Below the pieces are notes generated by a model. That model had not been told where the DNA came from, made no database searches, and saw only the letters and a program-made list of their open reading frames with translations. A program made the position numbers and the translations under genes. From NCBI RefSeq assembly GCF_015477805.1, contig NZ_JADLQL010000004.1, positions 496,001 to 560,000 on the forward strand: 64,000 nt of DNA, written 5' to 3'. Shown in pieces: positions 1-13,500 of the stretch. Origin of the DNA: Nocardia flavorosea (GTDB taxonomy: Bacteria > Actinomycetota > Actinomycetes > Mycobacteriales > Mycobacteriaceae). Positions within the stretch are counted from its first letter, which is position 1. Every line of letters begins with the position of its first letter.

Positions 1-81
1 GCACCCGAGCCTCGAATTCATCTTCCCGACCCCCGCACGCTCACTCCCCACAGCCGGGAACAAACCGGGAGTCAGTGCGGG
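1..81. other. Non-coding edge downstream of the giant toxin gene
   Basis: No gene is visible between the window edge and the stop codon of the giant gene. A weak inverted repeat (actccc about 43 and gggagt about 70) could be part of a terminator, but the stem is short. Any immunity gene downstream of the giant protein would lie beyond the window edge. Confidence 0.4.
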
Positions 82-1500
82 CTATACACGCTCGAACCCA
101 TAAGGTCCGAACAACTGCTCCATCCGGTGGCCGAACTCCTTCGCCGTCCGCAGCACCTGGACGAAGGAGAAGATCGGGCGTCCACGAGCATCGGTGCGGG
201 CGAGAGCGTCGGCGAAAGCCTTCGATGCTATGGCGTTGATCTGACGCAGTCGGGGGTCCACGAGCTGCCAGGTCGGCGGAAACTCGTGTGCCAACGTGAA
301 ACCCTGGTTGCCGAGCAGGCGTTCGATGAACAGTCGCCGCAGCGTCTTCTCCGACCGTTCCCCGTCGATGATCGGACGGTAGTCGCCGTACGTGTCCAGA
401 ATTGCCATCGCCTCTTCCAGCGAGCGGATCCTCAGGTTGTACTCGGCCAGAACCTGTCCGAGCACCCGATCCTTCGAAAAGCGCGCCGAGGTCAGGTCCT
501 CGACGGCGATAGCCAGCGCGTCCTCCATGGCCCAGGTGGACACGAGGGTGAACAGATCGACCGCGGTGACGCCCTGCACCAGCGGATCCGGGTCGTATTT
601 GCCGACCTGCCGCTTTGTCGCCTGATCGAAACCCGACCCCATCACCATGTTGTACAGGCGATCGGCTCGCTCCCGCGGATAGCCGAGGGCCAGCGCCTGG
701 GCGCGCAGCAGCCGTGCCGAAAGCAGCTCGTCGTATCCCAGCGGATTATCGCTACGGCGACCGAATCCGTACACGGCGTCGCTGGCGGTGTCGGCGGCGG
801 CCGCGTCCAACTGCTCATCCGGACGAGCGCCGATACGGCGCAACTGCGCTTGGAGCACCGCCCCGTCCGCGAGCAGGCCGAAGCCGTTGTGGTAAGCAGC
901 GGGAACGAGAAACCTGGGCTGCTCCAGGCCGCCGATGATCTGATTGAAACGCCCGATATCGGGCTCCCCGTAAAGGGTGTAGGTGGTGTGCAATCCGCCG
1001 GCCGCCAGCCGGATCGCCACGTCCGCATCGGGATGGGCCAGCGCGGCCTCGGACATGATCGCACGCATCATGTCCATGTACCGGGCGAGGATATGCGGCG
1101 GCAGGGGGGCCCGCCGGGGATCGTGCAGGTGCGCCCGGATATCCCCGGCGAACAGAAGGTCCTGCGGCCGGCCGCGTTCCTGCAGTACCGCGTAGACGTC
1201 GGGCAGGCTCGCGATTCGGAGAAGCCCGCCCGGCTGCTGCCACGAACGCGCCAGCGCATCCGAAAGCCGTGGGCCGCCGTCCCATCTAGTCGTTGCCGAC
1301 AACGAGTCGTTCACCAAGCGCGCGCCTTCGCCGTCCCGCGGAGCCGACCACCCCGGTTGTTCCCGTAGGTACCGCAGCGCGTCCTCGGGCACCAGTACCG
1401 AGCGACGCTGTCCCGCCCGCACCTCGGCGCCGAGCGCGGCGATCCCGGCTCCCCGGTCGATCAGCACCGATACGTCGGCCACCCGCTCGCCGAGCTTGTG
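82..1500 (-). other. Giant protein C-terminal domain: HD-hydrolase-like, HD lost
   Basis: Residues about 7690-8161. The pattern AYHNGFG, then SDAVYGF, then DELLSARLL, then VTAVDLFTL resembles HD-type metal phosphohydrolases (YHN, HDxVY, NExxSA, AxDL). The HD pair reads SD, so metal binding is doubtful. In ordinary polymorphic toxins the C-terminus is the toxic tip; here it may be a decayed or altered hydrolase. Confidence 0.35.
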
Positions 1501-4500
1501 CAGCACGATCTCCATGGGGTTGGGATCGGTTATCGAGAGGTCGACGGTCGGCCGACCTTGCCGTATCAGCGGCTCGGCGCCACGGCCGGTGTCGCCTTCG
1601 GGACCATCCGGAACCCCGGTCGTCTCGAACCCTTCGGGCGGTGGGCTTCCGATATCGAGCAGCTTCCGCACACGAGGCGACCGGAAAACCGGTGGAGCAG
1701 GCAGCGCGGCATCGGGATCGGCTTCCAGCGGGTGGACTCGTCGACCCTCGGCATCGACGAACAGGGGATCGGCCGGATCACCGGTGGGCAGGAATTCGAT
1801 CACATGAATCGACACCACCCGCGAATCGTTTCTGCGCGGGTCGAATTCACCGATGAAGCGGGTGCCGTAGTCATACAGCCGAAGTACGCCGTTTCGGTTC
1901 CCGACGAAATATGCGTGCCCGGGAACGGCCTTTCCTTCCACAAGCCTTTCCTCGATGACCAGGATGCCTCGCATACGATTGTTGCTTTTTGTCGTGGCAT
2001 CGATACCGTCGTCCGGGTCGGCGTCCGGCCAGCCATCGGGTAGATCGTCGTTACCGGACCACAATCGCCGAGCGATCCGCACACGGGCCTGTCGGACATC
2101 GGCGAACCCTTCGAGCCTTCCGCCCATAACCCATTCAACCGCCTCGAAAGGGAAGCCATCGAGGTCGACCGATATCGCTAGATTCGAGATGGCTCGACGC
2201 CCGTTTCGCACATAATGGTAGAAGTCGTTGATGGCGAATCCGGCCAGCGCCACACAGTTCGCGTCGTTCGGAGGGTGCATGCCATCGAGAGGATTGCCGA
2301 GGACATGGCCGGGAGCCAGTTCTACTCCCTTGCGCCGCTCGTCTCCGATGCGGTGGAGCGCGTAGGTTTCCGCCTCAACGGTACGCAGGCGGCCGGCAGC
2401 CTCACCATCCGCGAGTTCGATCCGATCGGTCGACTTCCCGTACTCTCCGATATTGCCCGCGAGTTCCGCAATCAGTTCTCCTGGGATCCCGCCCGTGCGC
2501 AAACGCTGCATCGTGTACTCGGGCGCCACCATCGCCTCGGCCAGCAGTACGCGACGCCCGGGCAGGTCCGCAGTCGCCCGGCGCAGCGAATCCTCGACCC
2601 GAGCACGAGATTCCGCATGTTCGAGTTCCCAGGACAGTCTCAACCGACCGTAATCGACGGCGGTTCGTTCGAGCTCGTCCAGCCGGGCCATCATCGCCCG
2701 GTGCCAGTCGCCGCGCCCGCGGGCTTCGAACTCCGGAAGCAGTCCGCCGAGCCGTTGTCGCATGCCGGCGAAGTCCCGCATGGGAGCGACCGGATCGATC
2801 CAGTCCGGTCCGAAAAGTGGCAGATGCGCCTTCATTCCCACGGCGAAATAGCTGTATAGCCGTCTGTAACCGAATGTCATTTCATGGTCGATGCCCACTA
2901 TTCGATCCCACTGGTTGATGATCCAGTTCGCGGCATTCCTGTCGCCGTTCCCGATGAGCCAGTCCACGAATCCGATCAGCCGGCCATCCGCGGAATTGAG
3001 GTAAGGAAACGCGATCTCTTCGTCCGTGCCCCCCAACAATCGGGTCGGGCCGGCGACCGCTTTCCATGCCGCGAGCGCATCCGGCCCGTCGACGAATTCC
3101 ATATACAGGGCGTCGTCCATGCGATGAACGCGTGGGAAAGGACCTCCCACGGTCCGGCCGACAAGAGCCCCGAGCTCTTCAGCGTCGAGATCACGCCGGA
3201 GGCGTTCCGGATCGGCGGCGGGCTCACTGTGGACGACTTTCGCAATCACCTGCCAGCCATCGTCGAAGGTGTGCAGTTCGACACGGAACAGCTGACCGTC
3301 CCCAGGCAGCTTGAGCACGGTCACCGTCGGCTCCGACTGTGCCCTCGCCTCGAGGTGACGATCGGCGAACGGAATATCGCTCGGCTCATGATCCGCGGGC
3401 CGGGGAATCAACGACCGCTGGATCTCGTCGGCGACGTCCACCCCCACCATACGAAGCAGCCTGCGTATTTCGGCCACACGGTCGTCCATGGCGTAGATCG
3501 AGCCAATGTATTCATCGGCCCGCACCTCTGCCCGGTCATAGCTGTCCGCGAGGTGCACGGCGGCCGATTGTTCCCGGCTCAGCATCGCTTCGAGCGTCTC
3601 CCGCAATTCCCGGCGACCGGCGTCGGCGCGCACCTGCTCCCCGAGCCCGGCGATGCCCGCGCGAACTGCCTCCGCGCGCTGCGGACTCAGTGGTGCGGGA
3701 GCGGCCACCGGCCGGTCGGCTACGCCCGTGGCCGGCTCGGCTACAGGCGTTTCATGATCATGAACCGCGCCGGTGTCCGGTTCCGGTGGTTTCCCGTGGC
3801 GCACCGGCGGCTCAACCGGTGGCGGGTCCCAGTCGACGATGCCGCGTACCTGCACCGCCGTCTCGTCGTCGCTGGTCACAGAGTCGATCACACGCCAGCT
3901 CAGCCCGTCGGTCAGCAGCAGTTCGTTGAACCCATTGCGTAGAAAAGCGACCGGGACTCCCGCCGGAACTGTCAAAGTCAGTATGCCGGTGCTGTGTTCG
4001 AGGAAGAACGGCGGCTCCGGGTCGGCAATGGTGGAAATGAACGCCGACTCGGGCACTATGTCGCCGCGGCGAAGACCCGAAATGAACCGGGCATCGACAT
4101 AGCGCCGCACCACCACCGCGTCGGGAAGTGGTGCCATCACCGAGCGCAGCTGCTCAACGATAGCGTCGACGTCTGCGGCCGCCCACGGCTTCATCGTGGA
4201 ATCGCGCCATCCGGTGTCACCGCGCAGGTAGCGGTTTATCGCCGAGCCCTCGGTGATGTAGATATCCAGTAGCCTCCGGTGTTCGGCGCCGTGACCCCAG
4301 TGCTCGTCCGCATAGGCCCGCACCGATTCGGGCGAATCGAATTCGACTGCGCCGGACGTATCGGGGACAGCGACCGTATCGCGCGGTGACGCCGGGTACG
4401 GCATTGCGGTCTCGGCGGGAATGCCGCTGTCTCCGGTACCGATTGGATCTTTCCCGGCCGACCCACCGATTCCTTCCAGCAACCGGAATGTCTTGTCGAC

Positions 4501-7500
4501 CACCGGTAGCTCCACGGCGAGGTCGGAGGCGATGGGATCGACGGGCACACCGCGCCGGTCCAGCCTGGCGCCGTGCCACCGGCCGCTCGTATCGATCGGA
4601 TCTGCCGGTGGGCCGATGTAGCCGGCGCCCAGATCGATGACGCGCACCGTGCCCGCATCGTTGACGATCAGGAATGCTGCCGTCTCCCCGCCACCGTCCT
4701 CGAACATGATCATGCCGCGCCCGGACGAGCTCGTCCGCACCTCCGGGGCGACCGAGCGGTGGTCCTGGCCCGGCTCCGCGCCCGATACCCACTCCAAGGC
4801 CTCGGCGTACCCGCGAGGCAGCGACTCCGCGTGTGCCCCGATCATCCAGCTGAAAGCCGGCGGTGCGATGGTCTCGCCCGGATCGACCGGCGTCGCCGGC
4901 AATCGCATCGGCCGGCTCCCCGGAACGTCGTGATACCACGCGTTATGCGCCACCACCAGCAACTGCCCGCACAGGTTGAAGCCGGCGGGCGGCTCGCGGA
5001 ACAACGCGGATTGCCCCCACCGCACCGGCCCGGATGAACTCACCGCGCCGCGCAGCCACACCGCGAGATCCGCTTCCACCGAGGCGATGTGTCTTTCGAG
5101 AGCACGGAGCTCGGCGAAACCCGCCTCGACCGCCGCGTAGATATGCTCCGGGACACCTATACGCCGCATGGCCTCCAGCGTCCGCGCCGGTTGCGCGGCC
5201 ACCACGTCCACCACTTCGCCGCGGTCGCCGATCGCGTACTGGGAGGCAGCCGGGAACACCTCCCGCAGCCGGACCGAGAGCGCATCACTGATCTGCCCCC
5301 GCACGACTTCCAGCGCAACCCGGGCATGGACGGGATCGAGGTCGGTCAGTGCGGCCAGCCGATCCCGCAGCGATCCCGCGTCCGGTGGGAAGAAAGTCTC
5401 GGCGGACCGGTCGATGGGACGGCCGAAAGGCGCGGCTACCGGACCGTCGGTGACGGTTACGCGCCGTTCGGCCGTCCCATCGACCGGTACTTCCACCCAG
5501 ACGATCGGAGCGGGAGCCCCTTGCAGCACCCGCGCGATCGCCGGGTCGCTACGGGCCGCCCGCGCCAGCGCACGCAGGTGATCTCCGGGTTCGGCGATCA
5601 CGCTCAGCGAACCCTGTTCATCGGAGATACGCAGCACCTGCCCGGCTACCACCTGGGCCGCTCCCCCGACCACGACCACCAGCGCGTCGACCACGGCCGC
5701 CACCGCCGCGTTGTGGTGCGCGGGAGCGCCGGCCCCCGTGTCCGCACCAGCGGTTCCGGAATCCGTGTTTTCGCCGGACCGGGCGGCCAGCTCCGCGAAC
5801 CTCTGCTGGATCAGGACCGGTTCCCGGACGGTCCGGTATCGCTGCTCCAGCGGACCTTCGAGCATATCGATCTTCGCCCGCAGCGCCTCGGCTTCGGCGG
5901 TCAGCCGAGCCACACCGATCGCGGGCGCCATCGCATCGAACCCGGAAGCCTCCCGCCAGATCCGGTCCAATCGGTCGACCCGCTCGCCGGTCTCGTCCGG
6001 GCGGATGGACAGCCAGTCCACCACCCAATACCCGCTGGCGAGATTCTCCAGCGCCGCCGGATCGACCGCCTCGCGCCACCGCTGCTCCGCGACCGCGTGA
6101 TACCCCTCCACCGCCACGACGGCAACTCGCATGGAATTCGCCGCCGCGATCAGAGCCACCTGCTGGCCTGGGAACCAGTACGGTTCCGCGAAGCCTGAGC
6201 GCGGATACTCGGCCCGGTACCACCCGACGATATCGGCCTGCCGGGCCAGCTCTCGATACCGTCCGGACTGCTCGGCGGCCCGCAGCGCCGCTTCGATCGT
6301 GCGCAGCCGGTCGCGCAGTTCCGCGAGCACTCGCTCGCCGCCGGAGTCGTCCCGGGTCAGGTCCAGCAGAAGCACCTCGTCCGGCAACTCCAGTACCCGC
6401 AGTACCTCGCGGTAGCGAGCTACGGCCTCGCCATGGCGCCGCCGCACCGAGTAGTGGCGCTCGATCAGCTGAGCTCCGGACAGGGTCGCCAACTCGGCTT
6501 CGAGCCGGCCGGCGAGCGACCCATAGGTGTCCGCGACGAGCTCGGGCGACGAAGGGGAAACAGCGTCGGCCAAGAGCCCGATGCTGTGCTCGAGTTCGGC
6601 CACCCGCTCCGGCCGGGATGCGGATGCGGGCCAGCTCCCCGGATGCTCGGCCGGGGCGGCCTTGACCCGACCGCCGACCAGCTCGGCCGCCAGCCTCTCC
6701 ATCAGCTTCGCCGGATCCCGGGCAACGATGTTCCCGAACTCTCCGACCAGCGCGTCCTGGGCGATTCCGCGTGACTGCGGGTCCAGACGCCACCGGCCCC
6801 CCTCTATATACTCCACGACGACCGGGAAGCGCAGCGCACCCGTCACCACCCAGAGTTCCACGGGGCCCATGATCGAGAACTCCCGGACGGGCGGCGCCGG
6901 AATCCGCAGCCGGAAGTCTGCGAGGTCCCGCAGCACTCGCGCTGACGTGTGGTCGGGTGGAACGTCACCGCCGACCGCGATCGCGCGCCACAGGGCATCA
7001 GGGGCAAGGAAGCCGGAGGGCAATCCTTCCACCGAGCCGGATTTCGGTACGAAGAATTCGACGGGAAGCGACCGCCACACCCAAGAATCGATCCCGATCC
7101 CGACGACGTCTTTCGAACGGAGGTATGCCGCGACCATGGCTTCGTGGACCTGATGCGGTTCAGGGATTCGGATCCGCCCGTCCGAGACCGACGGATCGAG
7201 GAAGACGGGTTCGCCGTCCGGCCGGACCAGCAGATGGCGGACCTCGCCCTGGGCGTCCTGCAGCCACCGGAACTCGTTGCTGTGCCGCCTGATCAGGTCG
7301 CGCATGGTTTCCGCATGCCGCCCCTCGACCGCACCGACGATGATCAGCTGCGTGCCGTCTACCCGATCGACCACGGCCGCCGCGGAATCGAACCTCCGCA
7401 AGGATACGATCGCCGACGGTGATTCCGCTCCGCCGGAATTCTCGTATTCCTCGGCCAGCGTGTCCAGCGCCAGCCGTACGATCGCTCCTTCTCCCGGGCT

Positions 7501-10500
7501 GCTCGCAGTATCGGACCGCTCGGCGGACTCGGGTATCGTCCCCGGCGCGGCAGGGGCCACATCCCGCAGCGGCCCACGGAACCGAGGCATGGCACTTGCC
7601 AGCCTGCCACCGTTCAGATGTTCCGCGACCAGTCTCGCCATGCCCTGCGGGCTATCGGCGGACTCATCGCCCAGGCGATCTACCAGGGCCTCCTGGGCGG
7701 GCCCGGCGGGGCCTTCGTGCAACGACCACTTCTTGCTGACCGGATCCTGTTCGACCACGACAGCGAAACGCAGCACATCGAGAGGCACTACCACCGAGGC
7801 AAGCGGCCGACTGCCATGTGTCCGCTGCCATTCGGCCCCGGGCTCCGGCGGGTACCCCGGTAGCGGGTAGTCGAGGCGAGCCAGCCTGCGCAGAGTGCTT
7901 GCCGGATGGTGCGCGGGCAGCGGATGGTCGTCGGTGTACTCCAGCAGTTTCCAGTGAGCGGTGGGCAGCAGTGCGAACCCCTCCGGCCCGACGAACATGA
8001 CAGCGTCGACGACCGGTCCCAAGGTCTCGCGACTCTGCAACAGCAGCAGCCAGTCATCGATGCGGCCCGAAATGGCTCCTGTGTCTTTCCCGGAGAGGAA
8101 GTCCGCCACCAGTGCCGAAGCCATATCCGCGGTCGTCGCCAGCCGAAACAATGTGTCGATATCGATCGAATCGGCGAAAGCCGCCGACCCGTCCGGATCA
8201 ATTCGCACATGCCACACCAGATCGCGTTTCGCCCCGCTGTCCTCCCAAGCGAGGATGCGTTCGCGTCCCAGCCGCGCGAACTGTTCCGGCATGTTCACGA
8301 CCGCAGCACGTAGCGCGTTCATATGGGTGTGCTCGGGAGCCACGACGGCGATGACCGGGCCTTCTCCCGACCGGGTGATCCAGGCCAGTCCGATCCCGAG
8401 CCAGCGGACATCGACCACCGACGGATCCGCCCGAATCAGGCTTTCGACCGCAGGATGAGCCTGTTCGACCAGCTGGGGGGCCAGATCGATTCCGATACCA
8501 CCATCTCTCCGGTGAATCGCCCCGACCGGATAGTTCGACGGTGAATCGGCGACCACGGGCGGAGCCACGGTCGCGCGAATCGACCACGAACCATTACCGC
8601 GATCATCCACGGCGTCTATCCGCAGCACCAGATCACGCCCCAGCACGATCTCCGGGAAGTAGCGGCCCAACGGGGAAAGGGGACCCAGTAACAACGCGGG
8701 TGTACCGGCCGGCACGGCGATCTCGAGGTGGTAGGGATTCGTGTCGTCGCCGTACGGCACAATGCCCAGTACCGTCCGCAGGTATCCGGTGAGCACCGTC
8801 TCGGTGCTCTGCAGACCCTCGATCCGGCCGAACGGATTCACTTCCAGGGTGGTGGAGACAACCACGGCTTCGGGCAATGGGCGCATCGCCAGCACAAGGT
8901 CGAGAACCGCGATCTCGTGAGTGAAAAACGACGGATCGAGTCCATCTCCCGCGAGCACTTCGTTGAGATAGTCCAGCGTAGGACCTTGCACGTCGGGATC
9001 GAGAGCGAAGATCCGGCTCAACAGCGCCTGGTGCGCCGCGGGCAATTGCCGGACCAGACCCGACCAATGCCTGTCGAGTCGGTCCAGCTGGTGCCCGACC
9101 GGGTCGCTGTCCGGAGGCAGGCTTCCGACATCCCCTGGTCGCGAACCAGGATCAGCCGGAGCCTCGGGGATCACAGTTTCCGGTCCGACATCCACCGGAC
9201 GAACCGGTCTACCGTCGCCATCGACGAACACAGGCTCGGCAGGGTCGCCGCGTTTCGTGAATTCGACGACGTGCACCGACACAACGGCCGGATCGATCCT
9301 GCCGGGGTCGAACTCACCGATGTACCGGCCGCCGAAGTCGTAAGTCCGCAGGACGCCATTGCGGTTTCCCACGAAGTACGCATGCCCAGGGATGACCCCG
9401 TGCTCGACCCGGCGTGTCTCGACTACGATCATGCCGCGCATGGCGTTCATACGTCTGGTCCCGGCATCGATACTGTCGGTTGCTCCCGTATGCGGCCATC
9501 CATCGGGGAGATCGTCCAGCCCTCCGAGCAGCCTTCTCGCAATCCGTGCTCGCCCCTGACGGACATCGCCGAGATCCTCGGTTCGGCCACCCGTAAACCA
9601 TTCCACAAGCTCGAAAGGCAGGCCCGCGGAATCGACTTCGATCGACAAATTGTCGATGGCGCGGACGCCCTCTCGCACAAAATAGTAAAAATCGTTGACA
9701 GCGAACCCGGTCAGTACGAAACAGTTCGCATCATCCGGAAGATGCATTCCGTCGAGCGGATTACCCGGAATATAGGCAGGCCCCAGCGCTATTCCATTCT
9801 CGGCCTCGGACTCGACCGCGCTCAGAATCGGTGCATCGGAGTTGTCGAGTTCGACGAGCCTCGTCGCGGCTTCCCGATCGGACGACGCGATGCGAGAAAC
9901 GATCTCCTCGTACACGGCGACGGCTTCCGACAGCTCATGGACCACGGCCTGCTGGGCGCCGTTGGCACGGGCCCACTGAACAACACCTTCCAATCGAGCC
10001 GGCGCATTGTCCGGTCGACTCGCCTCGGGCAGCTTACTCAGGGCTGCATCCAGGGATGCTCGGGCCCCGTCACGGTCCAACTCCCACGCGAGCCGTTGCC
10101 GGCCACGATCGATCGCGCTCTCCTCCAGAGCGTCCAGAAGCTCCAGAATGCCACGGTGCCAACCAGTTCGGCCGTAATCCTCGAAATCAGGTAGCAGCTC
10201 TTCGAGTCGTTCGCGGATTTCGGGAAAGTAGTCGCCGACCGATCCGAGCGGGTCCATCCACTTCGGCCCGAAAAGGGATACGAATACCCGCATCCGATCG
10301 GCGAAGAGGCTGTAGCCGCCGTGCTGGAAAGATAGCTCGTGATCGATACCGAACAATCGACCGGCCCCACTGATGATCCAGTTGCCCGCGATGCGGTCGT
10401 CGTTGTGGATGAGTTCGTCCAATAGGCCGATTCGCCTTCCATCGGCCGTCTGGGCGTAGGGCCAGGCGATCTGTCGGCTGTCGGCCGCGTATGGACGCGT

Positions 10501-13500
10501 CGGGCCCGCCACCTCCAGCCAAGCGGCGGCAGCACTTGGACCTTCGATATATTCCATGAAAACGACCTGGTCCACGATGTGCACAGCGGGAACACGGGCG
10601 CCGACAGCCTCACCGACGAGCGATGCCAGTTTCTCGGCGTCTTTCCAAATTCGCCCGTGCCGGCTGTCGGAACCATCGTCGCCCGGCACATGCTTGCGAA
10701 TCACTTTCCACCCGTCCTCGAAAGTGAGCACATCTACTCGGGCGGCATCGTCGGTTTCGGGGTGTTTCAGGATCTCCACTATCGGTTCGGCCCCGGCGAT
10801 CGCTTCCCGGATCCGATAAGCGAACGTCACATTGCCGACCGAATCGGCCTCCCACCGCGCGGAATCCCGCGGCCTCACCATCGTTACGGGTGCGCCTTCG
10901 AGTTGGCGTATCAATTTGCGGATCGCGATCACACGATCATCCAATAATCCCAGCCTCGACTTCAGGTCGCGGTACGCCGTCTGGGAGTAGAACCGATGGT
11001 CAAAGGCTTCGCGGACCCGCACGGCCTCCGCTTGATGCTCGGTCAGCATCGCCGACAAGATGTCGTACAACTGCTCTCGGCTCGCGTTCTCGGGAATATC
11101 ATTCCCCAGCGCGAGGATGCCCTCGCGAACGGCCGCGAGCTGCGCCGGAGTCGGCTGTTTATTGCCGTAACCGGTGCCGTCCGAAGCAGGATTCCCATCC
11201 CCACCGATACCGACCTGCAACCGCAACCGTCTGTCGAGGACCCGGGCCTCGACAGCGGTAGCCTCGGCCGGAGGCACAGCTCGGTCATCGTCCGGGGACT
11301 GCCAACGGATGGGGTCCACCGGATTGCCGATCGAGTCCAGCTCGACGCCGTGCCATACCCCCTCCCCGTTCACCTCCTCCCCGAGCGTCGTACTGGTTCC
11401 GTTCTGCAGGTCGATCAGCTTGATCGTGCCCTCGTCGTTGACGACGAAAGCCGCCTTCCCCTCATCCGCCCCCGACCGCACCACCAGCACAGCCCGCCCT
11501 GAGTTACCTGCTCGGACCGCCGGATCCATCGACCGGAAATCCTGTCCCTTTGCCGCCCCCGACACCAACGCCGCCGCTTCGGCCAACCCACCCACCAGAT
11601 ACTTGGCATGCCCTCCGACCAGCCAACTGAACCCCGCCGGCTCGATCGGCTCGGCGAAATTCTGTGAGGTATCCGGCAACCGCACTGCCACGCTGCCCGG
11701 CACATCGTGATACCAGGCGTTACGCGCCACCACAGCCAGTTGCCCGCACACTGCGAAATCAGCGGGTGGCCGCCGGAACACCACCGGTCCGGGAGAATTT
11801 CCCACACTGCGCACCCAGTCCACCAGATCCGCGTCTGCCCATGCAATACGCTGATCGACCGCCCGCAATTCGGCGAACGACCGCGCGACCGCCTCATACA
11901 TGTGGTCGGAAACTCCGGCGATCCGTAGCGCAGCCAGTACCTCTCGCGGATGGGCAGATACCGGATCGGTCACCTCGCCCCGATCACCGACGGAGTACCG
12001 CGGCGGGGCAGATCCCAGCATCGCGAACGCCTCCCGCACACGCTCGCTCAGGACATCGCGGACCTGACCCCGGACCACCTCCAGCACTACCCGGGCGTGG
12101 GCGGGGTCCAGATCGGCCAGCGCGGCCAGCCGATCACGCAACGGCAGTTCCGGTGCCGGGAGCAGATCCGCAGCAGCCGTCCTCGCCGGCTCTTCGACCG
12201 GCCCGAGAGTGGCCCGGTCCAACGAGGATGTGCGCGGCTGCCCACCGTCGAACAGCGGCACCTCCACCTGGACGAGCGGCACGGATTCATCCGCCAGCGC
12301 TCGCGCGACATCCGGATCACGACGTGCGGCCCGTGCCAGCGCGCGCAGATGATCACCTGGTTCGGCGACAACGGCCAACGAGCCGCCGGGATAACGGATC
12401 ACCTGGCCCGAGCGCACCTCGGCGCCCGGTGCCCTGGCAAGCCGTTCATCGACAACGACTGTCACCGCCGCACTTCGGGCCACGGCATCCCGGGTGCCGT
12501 TCGACAGCCTGCGCTCCGCGGACTCGAATGTCTCGGCGACGTTACCGCCCGGCCGGACCTCGGCATACCCGACGTGCAGCCGGACACCACGGCGGCCGGG
12601 GTCCTCGGGATTCTTCGGATGCGGAATATCCGCCAACCCGTGCTCCCGCGCATACTCGCGGACTCTGTGCTCCACGGTCGCGGCGACCGACGCGATGCGA
12701 GCGGGGTCGATCCCGGCCACATTCGCGCCCAGCCGGGGTCCCTCGAGCCGCATCGGCACGGCCCAGCCGCCCGCTTCCTCGACCACTGTCCGGAAGATCT
12801 CGGCGATCCGCCGGAAATGATGGTTGGTGACCTCGGCCTGGTTCGCGAAATGCTGGTTCAGGCCCCCGAGGTTCCACATCTTCGCGACAATTACGTGAGC
12901 CGAGTCACCCGTCCTCGCCACATAGTCGAGCATCCGAAGCAGTTCCGCGGTCTTGACCCCGGAAGCACGACCGTCCAGCAACTGGGAAACCTCGTCGATT
13001 CCACCGGCGTCGAACAGCACATCCAGCACCGCTTCGTCCGAATCCAGGTCGACAGCGGCGAGTTCGGTCCGCAGCTCGTCACGGCGCACCTCGTCCGGCG
13101 ATGGATACCGGACGCGAACAGGTCGTGATCGGATAGCTTCCGGCTCGACGCTGTTCGGGCGGTCCGCGGTGCCCGGCGCCTGGTTCTGCTCCGGCACCTG
13201 CGGATTATCGGTCCTACCGGACCACACCACCCGTCCCGGTGTCTCCGCGTTGTACTGCTGCAGGCGGCTGTTCTTGCTGCGGTCCACTCCGAGATCCGCC
13301 GCGTCGAATACGCTGCCCAAGCTCGCTCCGGGCAGAATCTCCGCGTACCCGAGGTACATACCGACACCTCGATAGGCCGGGCGGCCCGGGTGTTTCGGGT
13401 GCTCGATATCAGACAGTCCGTTGCTGCGAGCGTATTCGGCGACACGCCGTTCGGTCTCCGTGCGCAACGCCTCGACCGTCGCGATGTCGAGACCGACCAG

